Source: Mantamonas sphyraenae (taxonomy: Eukaryota > CRuMs > Mantamonadidae). Taken from it: a DNA stretch of 64,000 nt. Position numbers and translations under genes: made by a program. This document shows positions 1 through 9,598 of the stretch, piece after piece. Location: positions 62,001 through 126,000 of the forward strand of contig JAPMXV010000069.1 in the NCBI GenBank assembly GCA_026936335.1, given 5' to 3'. A model generated the notes under the pieces. It had not been told where the DNA came from, made no database searches, and saw only the letters and a list, made by a program, of their open reading frames with translations. Within the stretch, counting starts at the first letter, position 1, and the number at the start of each line of letters is the position of its first letter.

Positions 1-829
1 ATTGGAAGAAACATCAAAAATGGAAAGGGACGGATGATGGGACATGGGAAAATGGATGGAGAAGGTTCGTGGCATGAGGGGAAGGAGAACGCAAGGGCAA
101 TGGGGGGGGGGAAACGTGTGGGAAGGGAAGGGAACCATCACTGGACGGGGGATGGATGGGTGACATGCCCAACGCGGCGAGCACCTAAGGCAGGATATGT
201 TTGCTGACACGGATGGAGGATAGAGCGATGGGGACGGGAGGGGAGGAAAACGTAGACGGGGGGTGGCATTGGGGGAAATGGACTTTTTGGGGTGCCGTCC
301 ATCGGAACGGGGCTGTTGGGACGGCAAATCCATGCGGGAAGGGCGGGTCCGGTGAACAGCGGATGCTGAAACGCATGATGCACAGGTGCAACCAATTGAA
401 GTGAGGTGTAGGGGAGAGAAAAGTATGGACAACGGAAGGGAAGGCAATCTGGTGTGGACAAGCCTACTGGACGACGGGAATGGGATCGATGGCCAAGGAT
501 TGAACGACATGGACAATGGGGGTAAGTGGAAACCAAGTGGGAAGGGCAAAGGAGGAGGGAGAGGGAGTTGTATGGACTGGTGGGCTGGGACGAGAGCCAG
601 TGGAAGAGTGGGCAGTGACGGGTGGAGGTAATCATCGGCAAGGGGGAAATGGGTGCAGAGCGGGAAAATTGCGGCAATTTGCCACCGATTTCGAGCATTG
701 GGCAAGAATTGAGCGGAGATGGAAGGGGATTGACGCAAATTGAGATTGTGGAGCTAATGGGCGAGTGGGTGAGACAGGAGGGAACAGGAGCGAGGCAGTG
801 GCAGGTGGGGCAGTTGTGCCCGGGGAGAA
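1..829. other. Purine-rich stretch without a supported gene
   Basis: The plus strand is strikingly rich in G and A with few C or T, and this skew runs on into the following reading frame. Several short overlapping frames exist on both strands, including a long proline/histidine/serine-rich minus frame that is the complement of the purine-rich strand. None shows a domain or a convincing start. It may hold upstream exons of the gene that follows or be non-coding. I see no tRNA, rRNA or mobile element in it. Confidence 0.4.
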
Positions 830-2656
830 TTGGAGCCCGGACGGATGGTGGATGAGTGCTGCGGATGCAAGGAATGGGGGATGGAAGGATTGTTTTGGAA
901 GGGGACAAATTCACTGACATGGAGTGGGCGCGACGCAGACGAGAGGTGGGACACGGAGGAGGTGGTGGAAAGGGAGGAAAGGAGCCCAGGCAGAGGAGGA
1001 GTGTTGTACGGCGTGCAATCGATCGATGCGTTGGGTACATCGGGCTCCATGCCGGATTGGGCACGGGAATTGGATGAGGAAATGGGGGGGGGACAGCAGG
1101 TGAGCGAAGGGCAACTGGATGGGATGGTGGGTGGAACGAACCATGGAATTGGGTTGTTGGGAGAAGGTGAGGAGGGGCAAATTGAGGAAAGGTTGGCGCG
1201 TGAGTTTGGCAATGTGGAATGGGAGGGCAATGGGACAGGAGAAAGACTGGGCAGCTACGGACACACACATGGACGCAAGAGAAAAATGGAGGAGGAAAAA
1301 GACGGGTGGAACGAAGAGTCAAAGTGGGAAGAGGGGCAAGGGATGGGAGACACAGAAAGGGCGGGCAATATTATGGACGCAGGGCTGGATGGAAGATGGA
1401 AACGGCGACGGCATGGGGGTCAGGAAACGCAGGATGGATCAGCGGCACACCGGGAGAGGAGAAAGGGCAAGGGAAGGAAAGGACGAGGGAAGAAAAGGCG
1501 GGAGGAGGAGGCACAAAGCAGCGGGACGCCACTTTCTGGGATGATGCTTCCGCAGAGCGTGGTGCAGATTAATGCGGTGTGCTGGAACCTGTTGAAGGAG
1601 TTGAAAATGGCAATGGAATCGCGGCCTGCGGGATCAAACGCGGAGGTGGACGAGATGGCGCAGGAGGACAATGAGGAGGCGGAAGAGGACGGAGAAACGG
1701 GGCAGGAAACGGAGGAGGCCGAGGATGAGCGAAAAAAGAGTGAATCGGGGGAGATGGAAGGAAGGATCAACGCACCTGAGTGGGCACGTGAACAGTGGGC
1801 ACAACGACTGGTTGAGCAGGATGTGGCAAGCATGATGTTTGAAGAGGCGTCTCTGGTTTCGACGTACGGGACAACGGACAGTGGGCGGGGAGGGAGGCTG
1901 GATGTGATCAATGGGGAAGTGCGCCCATTCACAGAACTGCTTTTGGCGAGCGAGACGCCGACAGAGGAAGCAACGGCGCTGGCATCGATGTTTGCGGATG
2001 TGCGTGTGCTGGGCAAGGTGGTGGAAGACGGGTTGGCACAGGTGAGTGGAGCGTTGCAGTGTGCATTTTGCGAGAATGATGCATGACATCGGCCCATCGG
2101 CAAATTGGATTTTGGGCATTTTTGTTTGAACGCAAACAGAGAGCTGTGTGGGGTTGGACAGAACACTGACGCGGAACGGGGAGGAAACGCAAACGCGTGG
2201 GGCGTGATTGGGTTGCATGCACTCGGGCGATATGTGTGTGCTGCATGCATGGGCGATGTATGGACGGCTGTGGGATCCGGGCATGTGGGCATTCTCGATC
2301 ATCGGATTCATGCGTCCCAACAAAACCCACTGCGGCGTGTGTGCGTGTGCTTTCGCTTTACAAAAAACCGCACACACCCCTCACAGGCGTCGGAACTGCG
2401 TCAGCTGCTCACCCATATGTGTCACATGGCCAGCGTGGAGCTGGAGATGGCAAAACGGCAGGCTGGAATGAGAAATGGGAAGCACGAAATGGAGGAGCCA
2501 AGGGGCAGGAGGAGGGAGAGGAAGAGTGGCCGCGGACACACACAGGCAACGCGGAGGACCTCAGCATCGACAAGCTCGTCGTCTTTGTCCATGTCAACCG
2601 TATCGTCGTCGTCAACGATGAGGACACGGCGGTATGCGGAGGAGGAGGAGGATTGA
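830..2656 (+). CDS. Unrecognised protein with acidic and basic low-complexity regions, two exons
   Basis: I do not recognise this protein. Exon 1 is an open frame from the ATG at 830. A good donor (CAG|GTGAGT) follows position 2040 and a CACAG acceptor ends at 2386. The splice is phase 0 and joins a second exon 2387-2656 ending in TGA. The N-terminal half is rich in Gly, Glu, Arg and Trp and follows the local purine skew, so it may not be genuine throughout. From about residue 240 it looks more like protein: a helix (residues starting LPQSVVQINAVCW), an acidic stretch, then the segment starting INAPEWAREQWAQRL. Exon 2 gives a helix, a basic stretch and a Ser/Thr-rich tail ending in acidic residues. 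Upstream exons are possible. The intron lacks a CTGAC element close to its acceptor, so this splice is less secure than others in the window. Confidence 0.45.
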
Positions 2657-2682
2657 GGCACAGACGGATGGGTGGAAAGTGT

Positions 2683-2698
2683 ACACTATATACAGTGT
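2683..2698. promoter_or_regulatory. TATA-containing inverted repeat upstream of the ARMH1-like gene
   Basis: Five-base arms (ACACT at 2683-2687 and AGTGT at 2694-2698) flank an ATATAC centre. It lies about 95 bases before the ARMH1-like start codon, so it could be a core promoter element. This is a positional inference only. Confidence 0.2.
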
Positions 2699-2791
2699 GC
2701 CCGTGTTAAATGGGGTCAAATGAAGTTGTGGGGATGGAAGGGTTGGAACATCACACGTCGATGATGCCAGTTCGCCAGCGCAGCCAGAGGC

Positions 2792-3716
2792 ATGGCGGAT
2801 CGGCAGAAGCGTACAGGGACGCTGGGGGCATTCCAGTCGAGGACAGCATCGAATGCAGACGTGGCAGGAGCACACACGATGGTTCCATCGTCACGACACA
2901 TCCAAACCATTCAGGCAAAGCCAGGGTTTGGCAGTAGCACATACCGGCGGCGTGGCAATCGAGTCGGGGACAAACTCAGCGCACGCCAGCTTCACCTGCA
3001 GAAGCAGGAGGCCATGTACAAGTCCCCACGACTGAAGAACGAGATTACAGAACAGTCGACGTGGCTGAACAAGTTGCTTCGCTCTTGGGACAAGGTGGGT
3101 TGTTCGGCGTGCGCTTTGTGGAGGGGGCGAAAGCACAGGTTTCCGTTGCAGATGGTAATCCTCCTGCCGCCTTTGCCACACCTGCCGGCTGACATCCAGG
3201 CATGGGTATGTGTGTGTACACCTGGGTGGGATGCATCACAGGGCAACAACAAGCAACGAGATGGCATCTTGAGGTCGTTTGTGGCACAAAACCAGCACAA
3301 AACGGGCCCGCGGCTGGAGGACGAGTTTGGGTACGGCGCGTCGTTGTTCCTGACGCGTCTAACCACCCATCTACGGCTGACGTATCTGTTGGGCACCAAT
3401 GTGTCGCTTCAGCTGCAGGCCATCTCCATCTTTGTGACGTCGGCCAGTGGGTCGCGCTTTTTGAGCGAGTTTCTCGAGGTGGGCGGCGTGCACACGGTTT
3501 TGGACGTGTTGCAGATGAACGACAGCCGTCTGAACGAAGACGACAAGCAGGAGGCATTGAAACTATTGTTGGCTGTGTGTCAGTGTGGTCGCAAGTACAA
3601 GGAGTTTCTGTGTGAGCATGATGGTGAGTGAAGAGAGTGGTGTGCGTTCCACGCATCACACACACCCAGAGCTTCAGGGTGTTGCTGACACACCGGTGTT
3701 GACATTGGATGGTGAT

Positions 3717-3747
<31 letters not shown>

Positions 3748-6067
3748 AATAGGTGTCGCTGTGGTGTGTGCTTGCCTGGAAAACAGCTACGACGAGTTGA
3801 CGCAGGAGTATACAAGGAACCTGCTGCATGCACTGGGCACAGGCAACCCAGAGTATGTACAGAGTGTGCAGTTGGCCTTGTTGGCATTGCTGCCAAGCAA
3901 GAACATGGGCACCCAGAGGATGGCTGCTCAGTGTATGCGTCTGCTCATGCCCATGGTGGTGCCTGAGCGCAGGTACATCCGTCCCACACTCTCCATGTTC
4001 AAGAGCATCGATGTCCAGGTGCAATACGAGGCATTGGAACTCGTCAAGATGCTTGTGATTTACGACCACATGACAGATGCGGTGTTGCAGGACGTGGTCG
4101 ATCTACTCTCCCCGAGCAACGCCTTTCTGGAAACGGAAGAGTTGGGTCTGGATGGCATCTTCACCTCGGTGGACAATTCGCAGGCGATGGCCGACTTGCA
4201 GCAGGAGATGGACAAGGAGGCGGAGGAGGCAGCGTTGCAAGCGCTGGCACAAGCAAACGCGGCAGGCTCGTCCATGAAGTACCAACGACACGTGGTACCC
4301 GGTGCATTCCTGCAGCAGGCGTGTGCCGCGCGGCTGGTGGGTGTGCTTGCCTCGTTGTCGCTGCACCTTGCGGACAAGCTGGTGGAAATCAACGCGGTGG
4401 GCGCCCTCATGGGTGCCATGGCCAATGTCAACTATGTGGAGAGCCAACGCAAGGCCGGAGAGTCGCTCAAGGTGCTCATGAAGATCTTTCAGGACGTCCA
4501 CGAGGACGTGGGCGAGCTCATGGGGCGTGATTTCCTGGCCGACTTTCTCGAGGAGCCCAAAAACTTTTACCAGGACCACATCACGTCGGAACGACTGCGA
4601 CTGCTGCGTGAGGCGGAACGGGTGCTTATGGAGGAGTACAAAGAGGACATGCGGCTGAGGGAGGAGGAGGAGGCGGCAGACGCGGCAGAGTGGGCATCGC
4701 AGGCATCGGACGACAGCTACGAGGCTGCCATGCTGGCACAGGACGAGGAGGACGAGGAGGAGGAAGACGGCCAGGGTGTGGATGCGGCCTATGATGCAGA
4801 GGGCGAAGGCGATGGCAATGACAAGCGAACAGTGTCACGTGGCAGCAGCTCACGACGCAGTGCACGGTCGCGATCAAGGTCGCGTTCGCGTTCTCGTTCG
4901 CGTGCAGCCAAGCGCAAAGCCGAAGTGGAGGTGGAAGTGGAGGTGGTGGGTGTGGATGAGGAGGAGGACGAGGAGAACGAGGATGGGCATGTGCATGGGA
5001 ACGGGAATGGTGAGGCACAGAGGCAACGGAAGCGAGACAAGGTGCATCTGAGTGCAGCTGTGTTGGAGGAGAGGCATGGCAAGGGAAGGAGAGGAGGAGG
5101 TGGTGGTGGTGGAAGGAGGCGAAAGCAGGGAGAGGGGCAGACGGGGGAGAACGGGGAGGATGGGGAGGAGGAGGAGGAGGAGGAGGATGACGCCGATTCA
5201 TACTATTCGGAGTATGAAGAGACGGAGAGGCGACTGGAACACAAGCGACATGTGTTGCAGATGGGCATGTCGACCAACGAGGGCAATCTCCCGGATGCGA
5301 TGCATTCGTTGGACCACGAGTTGGACGACCTGGAGGACTCGGAGTCGGAGACAGAGGGAGAGGGTGGCACGTCGTCGTCGTCGTCCCTGTCGTCTGAGGG
5401 CCTGCGTGACGACTCGACAGGCCGGCGACGCAACAAGGGCATGCACGAAAGCAAACGGGCGATTCGCAAGTATCGATCGCGAAGCAGGCAGTTTGAGCGT
5501 GCAGGACAGTATGCCGAGGTGAATCCGGAGCGGATTGCCAAGTTTGATGCCAAGGCTCACACGAAGCGTGTGACGCAGGTGTTGCATCCGGAAGGGATCT
5601 CGGAAGACGAGTCGACTGAGGACGACAGCGATGCACCGTCGATCTACACTCCGTTTGCACTGCGCAACGATGAGATGGCAGCAGACATGGACGAGGCTGG
5701 GATGCTGGGTGGGCGTATGGGAAGCAGCAGCAGCCACGTGCACGAGTTTCACTCGCCGTTTCGTCAGCGCACGGCCAAGGTGGAGTCGTCCACACATGCA
5801 GACGAAGGGGTGCGCACGTTGTTGCGACGTACAGGGAAGACGCCTGTGGCCATGCCCCATGTGGAGGAGGTGGAACCCACGGTGAAGCTTGTGCGCGAGT
5901 CGGTGGAGTCGGCCAACACCAATCTCACCACAGAAGCATCGTCCGACGTAGCATCGGACAGCAGTGCCAGCGAGTCGGATGGGGGTGTGGGTGGAGGCAA
6001 GCGACGACGTGGTGGCAAACCGGGCCAGCTGCTCAACTCGTTGAGCACAGTGGCAGAGGAGAAGTGA
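2792..6067 (+). CDS. ARMH1: ARMH1-like armadillo-helical protein with long acidic/RS tail
   Basis: Three exons (2792-3094, 3242-3623, 3753-6067) splice to 999 residues. Residues about 85-520 match the armadillo-like helical protein ARMH1 (C1orf228) in order: a WLNKLLRSWDK helix, the segment GASLFLTRLTTHLRLTYLLG, SGSRFLSEFLEVGG, GRKYKEFLCEHDG across the second splice, then VQVQYEALELVKMLV and FLQQACAARLVGVLA. ARMH1 is a scaffold of uncertain biochemistry found mostly in organisms with cilia or flagella. The last 480 or so residues are additional: acidic clusters, an RS dipeptide run near genome 4855-4905, a repeated EV run, and serine-rich segments. The first intron is a multiple of three with no stop, so a retained form would stay in frame. 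The second intron has GCTGACAC before its acceptor. Confidence 0.8.
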
Positions 6068-6126
6068 GATTGTTGAGATTGAACAGACACATACAATACA
6101 TTATAAACACAACTCTCTAAGGTGCA

Positions 6127-6804
6127 TCACGGCGCACGGTCAAATGGGGCGGTGTCATTGTAGCACTTGTCCCAGACCTTTTCCACGGCGGCAATGGCTT
6201 CCTCCTTGGAGGGCTTGCTGTGGCCACCCAGGACAGAGAGGACGGCACGACGCTTGACACACTCTTGTTGTTGGCCCAAAAAGTTGCTAAACAGGTTGCC
6301 ACGGAAGAACTCACGCCAGGCGGAGCAGTCGCCGCTGAGGTTGGATGCGCGGATCTCGGCGCAGGCATGCTGCTCCAGATTGGACCAGTCGACGTGTGCG
6401 CGACAGTGGTCGTACGCATGGATGAGTTCGTGTGTGATGGCCTCGTTCATCACCGACTGTGTGTTGAGGTGGTTCTGGCACAGCACGACACCTCGTCGCG
6501 GCACAAAGCCAGCCACAAAGGTCATGTTGCATCGCTGGCACACAAAGTCGTCCGGCTCCATTTCACACCCGACATCCTTGAGTCCCTGCAGCATAAACTT
6601 GACAAACGGGGCTGTGGGAACGGGCGCGGGGGCAAGGTGAGCGATGAGGGCAAAGGTCGGTGCAATTTCGAGCAAAAGCACACACACACACACACACACA
6701 CGCAGTAGCGTACAATGGTTCAACGCCTGTGCTTTCATCTTTTCACACGCCTGGTACTCCTCCTCCTCCTTCTGGGCCTGTGCGTCACTGTCACGCGTGG
6801 ACAT
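6127..6804 (-). CDS. ATP23: Mitochondrial inner-membrane metalloprotease ATP23
   Basis: Two exons (6714-6804 and 6127-6611) give about 191 residues. ATP23 is a zinc metalloprotease of the mitochondrial intermembrane space that processes and helps assemble ATP synthase subunit 6. The HExxH metalloprotease motif is visible in ITHELIHAYD near residue 91. Family cysteines lie before it (FVCQRCNMTFVAGF), and the segment PFVKFMLQGLKDVGC matches the family N-terminus. The donor of the single intron is uncertain because of a CA/GT repeat. The choice here (ATT|GTACGC) restores the family pattern NHS-PFVKF and keeps phase. No obvious presequence is seen, as expected for this family. The gene diverges from the next one with only 50 bases between start codons. 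Confidence 0.85.
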   Translation of the reverse strand: MSTRDSDAQAQKEEEEYQACEKMKAQALNHCTLLRVCVCVCVLLLEIAPTFALIAHLAPAPVPTAPFVKFMLQGLKDVGCEMEPDDFVCQRCNMTFVAGFVPRRGVVLCQNHLNTQSVMNEAITHELIHAYDHCRAHVDWSNLEQHACAEIRASNLSGDCSAWREFFRGNLFSNFLGQQQECVKRRAVLSVLGGHSKPSKEEAIAAVEKVWDKCYNDTAPFDRAP

Positions 6805-6854
6805 GGGATGGGTCTGCCGTTGCTGCGCAGGCGCAGGCAGAGCGAACTGCCAGA
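6805..6854. promoter_or_regulatory. Very short divergent promoter region
   Basis: Fifty bases separate the start codons of ATP23 (minus) and the EDPW-motif protein (plus). Any core promoter must lie within this gap or inside the coding regions. Confidence 0.45.
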
Positions 6855-7241
6855 ATGAGTGGGTATGGAGGCGGTGGCGGAAGGCGGCACTATGGACGCG
6901 GACGAGGACGAGGGAGGGGAGGGTGCTCTGGAAGGCCACGCAGTGGACGAGGACGCGTGGGAGGGGGAGGAGGAGGAAGACGAGGACCACCACAGGGAAA
7001 GAAGAGGAGAGGCGAAGGGGGCGGTGGATTTCGTGGTCCCACACAGGCCCAGTGGAAGCAGCAACCGTTCCTCGAGTCGTTTGTAGAGGATCCATGGGCA
7101 GTGTTGGAGGGTAGGGTCCAGGCTGTGTCCTCATCCTCATCGTCCTCGTCGTCGGCGGGGCAACAACAACACCAGCAACGAGGCACACGCGCACCCGTGT
7201 TTCGTCCGTCCTTTTTGGAGGACCCATGGGCAGGACTGTAG
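6855..7241 (+). CDS. Small Gly/Arg-rich protein with two EDPW motifs, possibly MPLKIP/TTDN1-like
   Basis: A single-exon 128-residue protein. The first half is a Gly/Arg-rich (RGG-like) region of the kind that binds RNA or nucleolar proteins. The second half holds two related motifs, FLESFVEDPWAVLEG and FRPSFLEDPWAGL, the latter being the extreme C-terminus, separated by a Ser/Gln-rich linker. The animal protein MPLKIP (TTDN1) has a Gly-rich N-terminus and a short conserved EDPW-containing motif and associates with the lariat debranching machinery. I infer a relationship from this architecture only. The ATG at 6855 is chosen because it starts the RGG region and lies clear of ATP23. Confidence 0.5.
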   Translation: MSGYGGGGGRRHYGRGRGRGRGGCSGRPRSGRGRVGGGGGGRRGPPQGKKRRGEGGGGFRGPTQAQWKQQPFLESFVEDPWAVLEGRVQAVSSSSSSSSSAGQQQHQQRGTRAPVFRPSFLEDPWAGL

Positions 7242-7339
7242 AACAAGATACAGAAAGAGAGAGGGAGAGGGTGTGGATGGGTGTGGCAATGGACCCATTG
7301 CAATGGAAGGCAGCCACGCGCTGTGTGTTTGTGTTCATT

Positions 7340-8423
7340 TCAGCACAGGTGCACCCCATCGCCCTGGGCACGTGCCAGCAGGAGGGAGGAGAGGAAGGAG
7401 GCGTAGGTGGCATTGCCTGTGACTGCGCCCTTCTTTGCCGGGTTGTGTCGCACCGTATCGACCTGGAAGCCGTCGGGGCCCTGAACTGAGATCTCAATGT
7501 CGTGGGACTCCAGTGAGGCGTCTGCGACCAGCTTGGCCTGGACGTTGTCGAATCCCAGGTTGTGTGCGGCAATGGCAGCACAGGCCATGGTGTTGACATT
7601 GTTGGGAGCAATGGGACACAGTTCACGCACGCTTCCTTCATACACCACATGTTCCCCATCGTTGTTTGCCTCACACTCGTCCAACACCGTCTGGTAGGCC
7701 TCTCCCACCACTTTGATGCTTCCAGGGTGCTTCTTCATGCAAATGCTCAGCCCTGTCAACGTGCCCCGGTTGGCCATCTTTTGGATGTCCTGCGCTCCCC
7801 ACAGGGCTCCCGACGGCACGTACAGTCCGTATCCGTTTTCACTGCCACCGCGTGCACATTGGAAACGTGTGAGTGGTGGGCAGGTGCGTGGGTCAGGGTG
7901 GAGCGAGCGGTCGCTGGCTGGGTGGCACCAGGCACATACACGGCAGCGGCTTTGCGAAGCAGATCTTCCGTGTCTTGATCTGCAAACGCAGTGGGAGAGC
8001 CACAGAAGTAGTCGGCATGCTCGAGAAAGAGGGCGCCGTAGTCTTTGCTGATCGAAGGGTGGGCGACTTCCACGACTATGTCTGCGTTGCTGTGTGACGG
8101 GGAAGGGGGAAGGACACAGGTGAGCGGAGGGTTTCGAGCAAAGCATGACATGGTAACACCCAAGGTGTTGACGGTGCGTGCACATGGACACACACACACA
8201 CACACACACACACGTACTATTGAGCAAAGTCGGAGAGATCAGAGAGGACGAGTGCATCGTCGATGGTGTCGTCATCTTGGACGGCGGCAAGAGTGCGATT
8301 CCAGACAAAGGCAAGCTCGAGGCCAGGGTGTTTGGCAACAGCCGCAGCGAGGTACTTGCCCAGACTGCCGTAGCCAACAATGCCCACTCTGCGCGGATTT
8401 GTGGAGGGGGATGACGAAGACAT
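7340..8423 (-). CDS. ASPDH: L-aspartate dehydrogenase (ASPDH family)
   Basis: NAD(P)-dependent L-aspartate dehydrogenase oxidatively deaminates aspartate to iminoaspartate/oxaloacetate, an entry to NAD synthesis in some organisms. Exon 1 (8218-8423) holds the Rossmann motif GIVGYGSLGKYLAAAV. Exon 2 begins at 8089 with ADIVVEVAHPSISKDYGALF. The last exon holds SGALWGAQDIQKM, LYEG-like VYEGSVRELCPIAPNNVNTMA, and the C-terminus GDGVHLC that closes animal ASPDH. The second intron (about 7810-7905) is unresolved: exon 2 reads VYVPGA and exon 3 reads LYVPSGALWG, so the true junction keeps only one copy. A GT at CCT G|GTGCC with acceptor GGGAG|CC is one phase-consistent solution. The first intron carries GCTCACC rather than CTGAC. 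Confidence 0.85.
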
Positions 8424-8619
8424 GGTGTTGTTGTGGTGGAGTTCGTGCGATCGGATGGGCAAAAGAATTGTCTCGCAGCACATATGTGAGTTGGGATTGT
8501 GTGGGGGGGAGGGGGGTTGGGAGGTGGGGACATGTGGTTGCTGACACCTGCCTGTCTGGTGGTGTGGGGAGGACAGGAGTGGCACAGGGACGACGACGGA
8601 TGGTGAACCACCAAAGGGA

Positions 8620-9489
8620 ATGGACCCTGTGCTTTTCTATGGAGGCACGTTCTTCCTGTCTGTGGTGGGGCTGATCATTGTGTGCTGTGCAGGGGCCAAG
8701 GCTCGCAATTGGTACCAGACACGGAGGTACCGACGGCTGCAGGCACAGGCGGCAGCCGGTGAGTTGAATTCGCTGGCCACCTCCATTGGGGACAAAGGTG
8801 ATGCCACACGTGTGGGTCGCATGGAAGAAGGGGCTGCTGGCGAGGGCCAGTCGCGAGGCGAGCGCATGAAGAAGAAACTCAAGTCCACACTCAAGTTGCA
8901 GCCGGCGGAAACGGGTTCCGGGGCGGGTGGCAGCGGCGGTGGGAGAAAGAAGCGTGCAGGCGAGCGCAAGTCGCTTCTGAAGGCTGGAGACGACGGGAGT
9001 AGGGGTAGGGAGGATGGAGATGAGGAAGAGGAAGAGGAGGACGGTCGCATGGGCATGGCAGGTGGCAAGGAGGTGGCAGCGGTGCAGTTGCAACTGGACG
9101 GGGGAAGCGGGTTTGGCTTCCAAGTGCCAGACAGCACCTTTACGTTTACGTCGGCCACATACGAAACACAGTGGAATGAGCTGGCCACCATTGCTGAACA
9201 AACAGTGGCTGTGGATGAAACTGGCGATCATGTGATGCTGGGGTCGGTGGAGGCAGTGGAGACGGCCTGCGAGCGACGCAACCTCTTCTGCATTGCCTCG
9301 GGTGACACACAGACCCAACGACGTTGGTTTATGTATGGACTGGAACGACGCACAGGTCTCTTGCTTCTCACAGAGTTGACCCTGGACAAGCAGGCCCACC
9401 AGCTCAAGGTGGTCGTCAAAGGCAGTGCTCCCACCATGGCCGACCCGTTTCTCGATATGTTGTTTGGGTTGATGGCTGTTTCGCGGTGA
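8620..9489 (+). CDS. Membrane-anchored protein with beta-adaptin appendage-like platform domain
   Basis: A single-exon 289-residue protein. Residues about 7-25 form one transmembrane helix followed by a basic stretch, so the body should face the cytosol. A basic and acidic low-complexity linker runs to about residue 165. The C-terminal part resembles the platform subdomain of the AP-1/AP-2 beta-adaptin appendage. The segment FTFTSATYETQWNELATIAE is followed by RNLFCIASGD, then MYGLERRTGLLLLTELTL and LKVVVKGSAPTMADPFLDML, matching in order the beta2-adaptin C-terminal strands (NNNVYTIAKR..., GIWILAELRI..., LSLKCRAP...). In adaptins this surface binds clathrin and accessory proteins such as epsin, ARH and beta-arrestin. 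No adaptin trunk is present. The match is from recalled family pattern, so function is inferred. Confidence 0.6.
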   Translation: MDPVLFYGGTFFLSVVGLIIVCCAGAKARNWYQTRRYRRLQAQAAAGELNSLATSIGDKGDATRVGRMEEGAAGEGQSRGERMKKKLKSTLKLQPAETGSGAGGSGGGRKKRAGERKSLLKAGDDGSRGREDGDEEEEEEDGRMGMAGGKEVAAVQLQLDGGSGFGFQVPDSTFTFTSATYETQWNELATIAEQTVAVDETGDHVMLGSVEAVETACERRNLFCIASGDTQTQRRWFMYGLERRTGLLLLTELTLDKQAHQLKVVVKGSAPTMADPFLDMLFGLMAVSR

Positions 9490-9598
9490 GGATGTGCAAG
9501 TGGGTGCCGCGGCGAGTGGGGTGAATTTGGGGGGGTGGGGTGGAGGAAGAATGAATCCAGTGTGACCCCTGCTCTGCATTTCTCAGCCCCTGGCAGAC

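Noticed and set aside
138..1322. 394-residue minus frame rich in Pro, His and Ser
   Set aside because: It arises from the complement of the purine-rich strand; no domain, no intron signals.
4626..5795. 389-residue minus frame with Pro/His runs
   Set aside because: Shadow of the acidic/RS tail of the ARMH1-like gene.
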